Source: Natronohydrobacter sp.
Lineage (GTDB): Bacteria; Pseudomonadota; Alphaproteobacteria; Rhodobacterales; Rhodobacteraceae
Assembly: GCA_007117255.1 (NCBI GenBank)
Contig: SKGU01000273.1
Span: 1-10,609 of the forward strand
Reading direction: 5' to 3'
Length of the DNA stretch: 10,609 bases
Positions 6,820-10,609 of this stretch are shown here, one piece after another; positions within the stretch are counted from its first letter, which is position 1; each line of letters opens with the position of its first letter. The position numbers and the translations under genes are program-made. The notes beneath the pieces were generated by a model. The model was not told the origin of the DNA, did no database searches, and worked only from the letters and a program-made list of their open reading frames with translations.

Positions 6820-8202
6820 ATGACCAAGATCCACTGCTTTAAGGCGTATGATATTCGCGGGCGACTGGGGGTCGATCTTGATGCCGAGATTGCCCACCGC
6901 ATAGGACGGGGCTTCGCACGAGCTCTTGGCGCGGATCGCGTTGTTCTTGGACATGACTGTCGCGCATCATCTGAAGAGTTGGCAGGTTCGGTTGCGGCCG
7001 CGCTGGTGGCCGAGGGCGTCGAGGTCCTTGATCTTGGCTTGTCCGGCACCGAAGAGATGTATTTTGCCACGAGCCACTTCGAGGCGGATGGCGGAATATG
7101 TGTCACAGCATCCCACAATCCAATGGATTGGAACGGCATGAAAATGGTGCGCGCGGGCTCTGCACCTTTGGACGCAGAAACCGGGCTGTCCGCAATTCGT
7201 GCCTTGGCCGAGGCAAATGACTTCGGACCGGCCCGTGCTGGCAAGATCACTGATGTCAGCGATGCGGCACGCAAAGCCTATGTGGCCCGCGTACTGTCAT
7301 TTCTTGACGTTGCAGCATTGAAGCCACTGAAAATCCTCGTCAATGCGGGCAATGGTGCAGCAGGCCCAACCTTTGATGCCATCGCAGAGGAATTGTTGGC
7401 ACAGGGTGCGCCGCTGACATTCATTCGCATGCATCACACGCCCGATGGCCGTTTCCCCAACGGCATTCCAAACCCGCTTCTACCAGAAAACCAACCCGAA
7501 ACCGCCGCTGCAGTACGCGCAGCGGGGGCGGATTTCGGGGTGGCCTGGGATGGCGACTTTGATCGGTGCTTCTTCTTTGATCATGAGGGTAGCTTCATAG
7601 CAGGGGAATATGTGGTGGGTTTATTGGCTGAAGTGTTTTTGGCCAAACATCCCGGTGCCAAGATTATCCACGATCCGCGTGTGATCTGGAATACGCTGGA
7701 TGTCGTCGCGAAAGCGGGCGGGCAGGCTGTTCAATCGCGCACAGGGCATGCATTCATAAAGCAAACCATGCGTGATCATGACGCCATTTACGGTGGTGAA
7801 ATGTCGGCACATCACTACTTCCGCGATTTCTGTTATTGCGACAGCGGAATGATTCCTTGGTTGCTGATTTCAGAACTTGTGAGCCTGAAAGGCGCATTGC
7901 GCGATCTGGTTCACGCACGTCGCTCAGCTTTTCCGTCCTCTGGTGAGATCAACTTTACTTTGGCTGATCCGCAGGTTGCAATGTCGCGCGTCCGCGCTGA
8001 ATTCGCACCTGTTGCCAAGGCGATTGATGAAACTGATGGGCTGGGACTTGATCTTGGCGAATGGCGTTTCAACCTTCGAAGCTCGAACACAGAGCCAGTG
8101 GTCCGACTGAATGTCGAGGCGCGCGCAAATGTAGATGCTGTGAAGCAAGGCGTTGAGCGCGTGCGCGAGCGGCTGTTGTCCCCAGTCGAGCAACCAAAAT
8201 AA
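6820..8202 (+). CDS. manB: Phosphomannomutase
   Basis: Interconverts mannose-6-phosphate and mannose-1-phosphate in the cytoplasm, feeding ManC in the same locus. It is a member of the alpha-D-phosphohexomutase superfamily with four domains. The N-terminal FKAYDIRG is at 7-14. The active-site TASHNP (96-101) holds the phosphorylated Ser98. The Mg2+ loop DGDFDRC (244-250) has Asp244, 246 and 248. The sugar-binding loop GEMSAHHYFRDF is at 326-337, and the phosphate-binding RSSNTEP at 420-426. The length of 460 aa is normal. CGGAG at 6809-6813, six bases before the ATG, supports the start. It is transcribed separately from the gmd-fcl-manC operon and split from it by the - strand spike operon, yet belongs to the same pathway. 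Some homologues (AlgC type) also act on glucose phosphate. Also named cpsG. Confidence 0.95.
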   Translation: MTKIHCFKAYDIRGRLGVDLDAEIAHRIGRGFARALGADRVVLGHDCRASSEELAGSVAAALVAEGVEVLDLGLSGTEEMYFATSHFEADGGICVTASHNPMDWNGMKMVRAGSAPLDAETGLSAIRALAEANDFGPARAGKITDVSDAARKAYVARVLSFLDVAALKPLKILVNAGNGAAGPTFDAIAEELLAQGAPLTFIRMHHTPDGRFPNGIPNPLLPENQPETAAAVRAAGADFGVAWDGDFDRCFFFDHEGSFIAGEYVVGLLAEVFLAKHPGAKIIHDPRVIWNTLDVVAKAGGQAVQSRTGHAFIKQTMRDHDAIYGGEMSAHHYFRDFCYCDSGMIPWLLISELVSLKGALRDLVHARRSAFPSSGEINFTLADPQVAMSRVRAEFAPVAKAIDETDGLGLDLGEWRFNLRSSNTEPVVRLNVEARANVDAVKQGVERVRERLLSPVEQPK

Positions 8203-8208
8203 CATTCT

Positions 8209-8227
8209 GCGAAAGCGTAGCTTTTGC
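8209..8227 (+). terminator. Weak hairpin after manB
   Basis: GCGAAAGC, loop GTA, GCTTTTGC: eight pairs, one of them G-U, starting 7 bases after the manB stop. No U-run follows, so termination by this element alone is doubtful. Confidence 0.3.
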
Positions 8228-8412
8228 CACTGCGCTGTCATCCGTTTCAACGACGAGCGATCAGCCGTGGGCAGCGGCTGGTCGCTGCAACACTACGTTC
8301 TCCCGCGTGCGTTTCGGTGATTATCGCAGCCGCAAGAAAACTGCACGGAAGAAACGCATGTGGAACCGGCCGCAGGCATGCGTCTACGCTGATCCAGAGC
8401 TTGACCAAAGAG

Positions 8413-8444
8413 AAGCGCAAAACTTAAATTTTTTCGCTTTGTTT
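8413..8444 (+). terminator. Likely terminator downstream of manB, facing tRNA-Phe
   Basis: AAGCG-C-AAAA, an 8-base loop, then TTTTCGCTT form a nine-pair stem with one bulged C (8413-8439), followed by TGTTT. Read on the + strand this resembles a weak intrinsic terminator that would stop manB transcription before it runs antisense into the tRNA. Read on the - strand it starts 7 bases after the tRNA 3' end and could serve as the tRNA terminator too. The rest of 8228-8412 shows no supported gene. Confidence 0.45.
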
Positions 8445-8446
8445 AA

Positions 8447-8521
8447 TGGTGCCCGGGGGCGGAATCGAACCACCGACACGAGGATTTTCAATCCACTGCT
8501 CTACCCCTGAGCTACCCGGGC
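8447..8521 (-). tRNA. tRNA-Phe (GAA)
   Basis: The - strand folds into a complete 75-base cloverleaf. The acceptor stem GCCCGGG pairs with CCCGGGC. The D arm is GCTC/GAGC with loop AGGGGTA. The anticodon loop TTGAAAA gives anticodon GAA (phenylalanine). The variable loop is GTGTC. The T arm GGTGG/CCGCC has loop TTCGATT, and the discriminator A is followed by an encoded CCA (8447-8449). The anticodon stem reads GTGGA against TCCTC, leaving a U-U mismatch at pair 28-42 where U-A would be expected. All other pairs are sound, so I regard the gene as functional. It follows yacG by 104 bases on the same strand and has a likely promoter of its own. Confidence 0.95.
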
Positions 8522-8527
8522 ACGGGT

Positions 8528-8541
8528 GCATCTGACGATGC
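8528..8541 (-). repeat. Small inverted repeat in tRNA-Phe leader
   Basis: GCATC, four bases, GATGC: a five-pair hairpin 7 bases upstream of the mature tRNA 5' end, next to the larger palindrome at 8543-8562. It could help tRNA 5' processing or simply be chance. Confidence 0.3.
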
Positions 8542-8542
8542 G

Positions 8543-8562
8543 GATGTGATCATATTCACATC
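8543..8562 (-). promoter_or_regulatory. Perfect palindrome, CRP-like TGTGA-N6-TCACA
   Basis: GATGTGA, six bases, TCACATC is a perfect 7+7 inverted repeat. Its core equals the CRP consensus TGTGA-N6-TCACA. It lies between the predicted tRNA promoter (-10 at 8573-8578) and the tRNA 5' end, roughly at +4 to +24, where a bound protein would repress. It could instead act as an RNA hairpin in the leader. The match is clear; the regulator is inference. Confidence 0.4.
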
Positions 8563-8572
8563 GGGTAGGCGT

Positions 8573-8601
8573 CTCATATTGCAGGGCTTTGGCACTGTCC
8601 A
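8573..8601 (-). promoter_or_regulatory. Likely sigma-70 promoter of tRNA-Phe
   Basis: On the - strand, TGGACA (8601-8596) and TATGAG (8578-8573) are separated by exactly 17 bases, close to the -35/-10 consensus. Transcription would start near 8566 and give a leader of about 45 bases before the tRNA. This lets the tRNA be made independently of the infA-yacG genes. Confidence 0.5.
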
Positions 8602-8625
8602 GAGGGGTTGACGAAAAATATTCGC

Positions 8626-8802
8626 CTAGCGCTCTTTGTCTGATGACGGCGGTGTTTCGGTATCGTCCTCAAGCCCCGTCAAAGGTGTCGGAATCGTGTA
8701 ATCTTCACGAAACCAGCGTGCGAGATCGACATCGGCACACCGACGAGAGCAGAATGGCCGATAGTCTGTGACTGTTGGTTTACGGCAGATCGGGCACGTC
8801 AT
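8626..8802 (-). CDS. yacG: YacG-type zinc-binding protein (DNA gyrase inhibitor family)
   Basis: A 58-aa zinc-ribbon protein. The E. coli family member binds GyrB and inhibits DNA gyrase. It begins MTCPICRKP and holds four zinc ligands, Cys3, Cys6, Cys18 and Cys22, in the patterns CPIC and CSRRC. The family stretch CSRRCADVDLARWF (18-31) with the following YTIP (35-38) is very typical. The tail is acidic and polar. The length is normal (about 55-65). Its ATG overlaps the TGA of the RNase E/G gene (8799-8802), so translation is coupled and the start is certain. It is the last protein gene of the infA-maf-RNase-yacG string. Gyrase inhibition is known only from homologues. Confidence 0.92.
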   Translation of the reverse strand: MTCPICRKPTVTDYRPFCSRRCADVDLARWFREDYTIPTPLTGLEDDTETPPSSDKER

Positions 8803-9836
8803 TCCAACACCTGTGACAAGGGTTTGCGGTCGCGCTTGCGGGTCAATTCAAAATTGCCAAGAGGGGTCCAGCCCGCCAAAGTCACATCGCGCCCTTCGCG
8901 CTTGAACGCACCGCGTAACACTTGTTCAAGAATGTGACGCTCTTTCTTTGCGAAGGGGGCGAAATCGATCAGAACCTGCCCACCCAGTCCGCGCAAACGC
9001 AATTGACGCGACAACTCGCGCAGCGCTGCAATATTGGCCTTCAGTCCCGCAGCTGGGCTGGTGTCATTGCCGGTGTTCACATCAATTGCAATCAGGGCAC
9101 GGGTCGGCTCGATGCGCATGTGGCCGCCACCTTGAAATGGCACATCCGGGCGCAACAGCGCGTCAATCTCTTCGTGCACCCCATGACGTGCAAAGCTTCC
9201 CGCGTCCTGGTCCAGAGTATCCGGGTCAGGCCAGTCGCGCCATGCGGCCAGATGTGGGGCAGGGGCATCGACCAGCAGTTCGGGCGCGCCAGTCGCCTCT
9301 GCCAATACCGACTCTGCCAGCGCGCGCATGCGCGCGATGTCGTCAAGGATCACCGCGTCCTCGATCCCTTCGCAAGCCGAGCGCAATATCAGACCCAGAT
9401 GATCCGCCGCGCCCTGCATCGCGTCTTGTGCAAGCGCGTCCAGTGTCGCACGGCATGCCTCATCCTCGATGCTGCGCGAGATATTCAACCCTGGCGCGTC
9501 GGGGGTGACAATCGCATAGCGGCTCTTGAACAGCAGACGCGTGCTCAGGGGCAGGGCCTTGCCCGGTTCTGATGCGCCGCTGATCTGTACCAGTAGCGGC
9601 GCACCCGGCCGCAACCCTTTGGTCTGGCGCAGAAACCCGCTTTCACCGCCCGGCAGCTCCACAAAAGCTCCGCCCATGCCCTTCATCGGGCGGCCCATCT
9701 TGCCTCGGCAGATTGCCTCTGGCGCCAGCGCGGTGCTGTCATCCTCAATCAGAAAGTCTTCCAGACGTCCATCGACCATCAGTGCCGCAGCCTGACGTCC
9801 CTTGAAGCTGTCCAAGGCGATGACTGAGCCGTTCAT
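8799..9836 (-). CDS. Short ribonuclease E/G
   Basis: Endoribonuclease of the RNase E/G family, acting on single-stranded AU-rich sites in rRNA precursors and mRNA. With the start at 9836 it has 345 aa, against 489 for E. coli RNase G. An N-terminal S1-like part (about 1-100) contains GRPMKGMGGAFVELPGGESGFL (48-69). The DNase I-like catalytic part has IAIDVNTGN (249-257) with Asp252 and RQLRLRGLGGQVLIDFAPF (277-295) with Asp291, the two metal-binding aspartates. It ends at about the place where RNase E/G normally carries the CPxC zinc-link, so zinc-linked dimerisation and the small domain are missing. Start choice: ATG 9836 forms an ATGA with the maf stop and has AGGTGG just upstream; a GTG at 9845 would lie on that site. 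It overlaps yacG by 4 bases. Confidence 0.9.
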   Translation of the reverse strand: MNGSVIALDSFKGRQAAALMVDGRLEDFLIEDDSTALAPEAICRGKMGRPMKGMGGAFVELPGGESGFLRQTKGLRPGAPLLVQISGASEPGKALPLSTRLLFKSRYAIVTPDAPGLNISRSIEDEACRATLDALAQDAMQGAADHLGLILRSACEGIEDAVILDDIARMRALAESVLAEATGAPELLVDAPAPHLAAWRDWPDPDTLDQDAGSFARHGVHEEIDALLRPDVPFQGGGHMRIEPTRALIAIDVNTGNDTSPAAGLKANIAALRELSRQLRLRGLGGQVLIDFAPFAKKERHILEQVLRGAFKREGRDVTLAGWTPLGNFELTRKRDRKPLSQVLE

Positions 9837-10402
9837 TGCGCCCACCTTAATCCTGCAGTGCGCAACAGATGCGCGGTTTCCATCGCGGGCAGTCCCATGA
9901 TCCCGGTGTAAGATCCTTCAATCCACGGAATGAACGCCCCACCGCGCCCCTGTATGGCGTAGCCACCAGCTTTGCCTTGCCACTCGTTCGAGGCAAGATA
10001 CTCATTCAGTTCGTCATCCGACAGCCGTTTCATTTTCACGCTGCTGGCGCAGGTGCGTGTCCAGACCCTTGCGCCGCGACGCACAGCAATGGCCGTGTAG
10101 ACCCTATGCCTGCGTCCTGCCAGCTTCAGCAGGAATTCTGCGGCCTGCGCTGCGTTTTCGGGCTTGCCAAGGATGCGTCGACCAAGAGCGACTGTTGTAT
10201 CTGCGGTCAAGACGACGTCTTCATCATCTGCCGTGATTGCATCGAGCTTCAGCCGTGTCACGCGTTCGCAATAGGGCCGGGGCAACTCGCCTTTCAGCGG
10301 AGATTCGTCGACATCTGCGGCCATGATCGCATCGGGCACGATGCCAAGCGACGCCAGAATCTCTTTCCGGCGTGGACTGGCAGAGCCGAGGATCAGCCGC
10401 AT
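9833..10402 (-). CDS. maf: Maf-family nucleoside triphosphate pyrophosphatase
   Basis: House-cleaning enzyme that hydrolyses non-canonical or selected nucleoside triphosphates (dTTP, UTP or modified bases) to monophosphate and pyrophosphate. In older annotations it is a septum formation inhibitor. The 189 aa length is normal. Visible family motifs are LGSASPRRKEIL (5-16), DESP (32-35), CERVTRLK (45-52), TADTTV (66-71) with Asp68, ILGKP (77-81) and GKAGGYAIQG (143-152), then EGSYTGIMGLP (162-172). The ADT rather than SDQ at 67-69 leans towards the YhdE (dTTP/UTP) type over the YceF (m7GTP) type, but I would not insist. It starts 4 bases after the infA stop without a strong ribosome site, so it probably relies on coupling. 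It overlaps RNase E/G by 4 bases. Confidence 0.93.
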   Translation of the reverse strand: MRLILGSASPRRKEILASLGIVPDAIMAADVDESPLKGELPRPYCERVTRLKLDAITADDEDVVLTADTTVALGRRILGKPENAAQAAEFLLKLAGRRHRVYTAIAVRRGARVWTRTCASSVKMKRLSDDELNEYLASNEWQGKAGGYAIQGRGGAFIPWIEGSYTGIMGLPAMETAHLLRTAGLRWAQ

Positions 10403-10406
10403 AGGC

Positions 10407-10609
10407 TTATTTGAAACGGTAATTGATCCGCCCCTTGGTCAGATCATAGGGGGTCATTTCGACCTGAACCTTGTCGCCGACCAGCACACGGATGCGGTTC
10501 TTGCGCATCTTTCCTGCCATATGTGCGTTGATTTCATGGCCGTTTTCCAGCTCGACCCGAAATGTCGCATTTGGCAGGAGTTCCTTGACGACACCGGGAA
10601 ATTCGAGCA
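10407..10609 (-). CDS. infA: Translation initiation factor IF-1 (5' end cut by window)
   Basis: S1/OB-fold protein that binds the A site of the 30S subunit during initiation. The visible 66 residues run from LEFPGVVKELLPNATF through VELENGHEINAHMAGKMRKN, RIRVLVGDKVQVEMTPYDL and TKGRINYRFK to a TAA at 10407-10409. This matches IF-1 along its length, so only about six residues at the N-terminus are missing beyond the window edge. It heads the string infA-maf-RNase E/G-yacG on the - strand and sits 4 bases before maf. The identity is certain. Confidence 0.97.
   Translation of the reverse strand, partial: LEFPGVVKELLPNATFRVELENGHEINAHMAGKMRKNRIRVLVGDKVQVEMTPYDLTKGRINYRFK

Noticed and set aside
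8224..8427. Open frame of 67 codons after manB
   Set aside because: Arg/Ala-rich, no family features, overlaps the hairpins and has no clear ribosome site.
8307..8510. Open frame of 67 codons on the + strand across the tRNA
   Set aside because: Its C-terminal part (ending in RTTDTRIFNPLLYP) is the antisense of tRNA-Phe, a well-known spurious translation; the start is a GTG without a ribosome site.

Overview
The window looks like a chromosomal segment of an alphaproteobacterium of the order Rhodobacterales (Roseobacter/Rhodobacter type). The main reason is the right-hand gene order, infA - maf - short RNase E/G - yacG - tRNA-Phe. The second is a pair of genes resembling the head-spike proteins of the Rhodobacter capsulatus gene transfer agent (GTA). 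No database search was possible; all assignments come from reading motifs.

Left part (1-5186, + strand): a surface-polysaccharide operon. A possible 3' end of an upstream gene (1-138) is followed by gmd, a GDP-L-fucose synthase gene, manC (bifunctional mannose-1-phosphate guanylyltransferase / mannose-6-phosphate isomerase), an NAD-dependent sugar epimerase/reductase, and a short membrane-bound phosphoglycosyl transferase. Together with phosphomannomutase manB (6820-8202, +) these cover mannose-6-P -> mannose-1-P -> GDP-mannose -> GDP-4-keto-6-deoxymannose -> GDP-L-fucose. The last two operon genes probably finish a second sugar and load the first phospho-sugar onto a lipid carrier.

Middle (5213-6644, - strand): three translationally coupled genes sit between the operon and manB. 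The first (88 aa) resembles the GTA spike base protein (Rcc01079 family). The second (259 aa, concanavalin/LamG-like) is the likely spike fibre. The third (130 aa) is unrecognised. In R. capsulatus such spikes bind the capsular polysaccharide of the recipient cell. A GTA spike operon inside a capsule-sugar locus is therefore the most interesting point of the window: ligand and receptor functions lie side by side.

Right part (8203-10609, mostly - strand): housekeeping genes. From the right end leftwards these are infA (5' end cut by the window), maf, RNase E/G, yacG and tRNA-Phe(GAA). The three proteins after infA are chained by 4-base ATGA overlaps or a 4-base gap. The tRNA has its own likely promoter, and a perfect TGTGA-N6-TCACA palindrome lies in its leader. 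No insertion sequence, CRISPR array, rRNA or integrase was seen.
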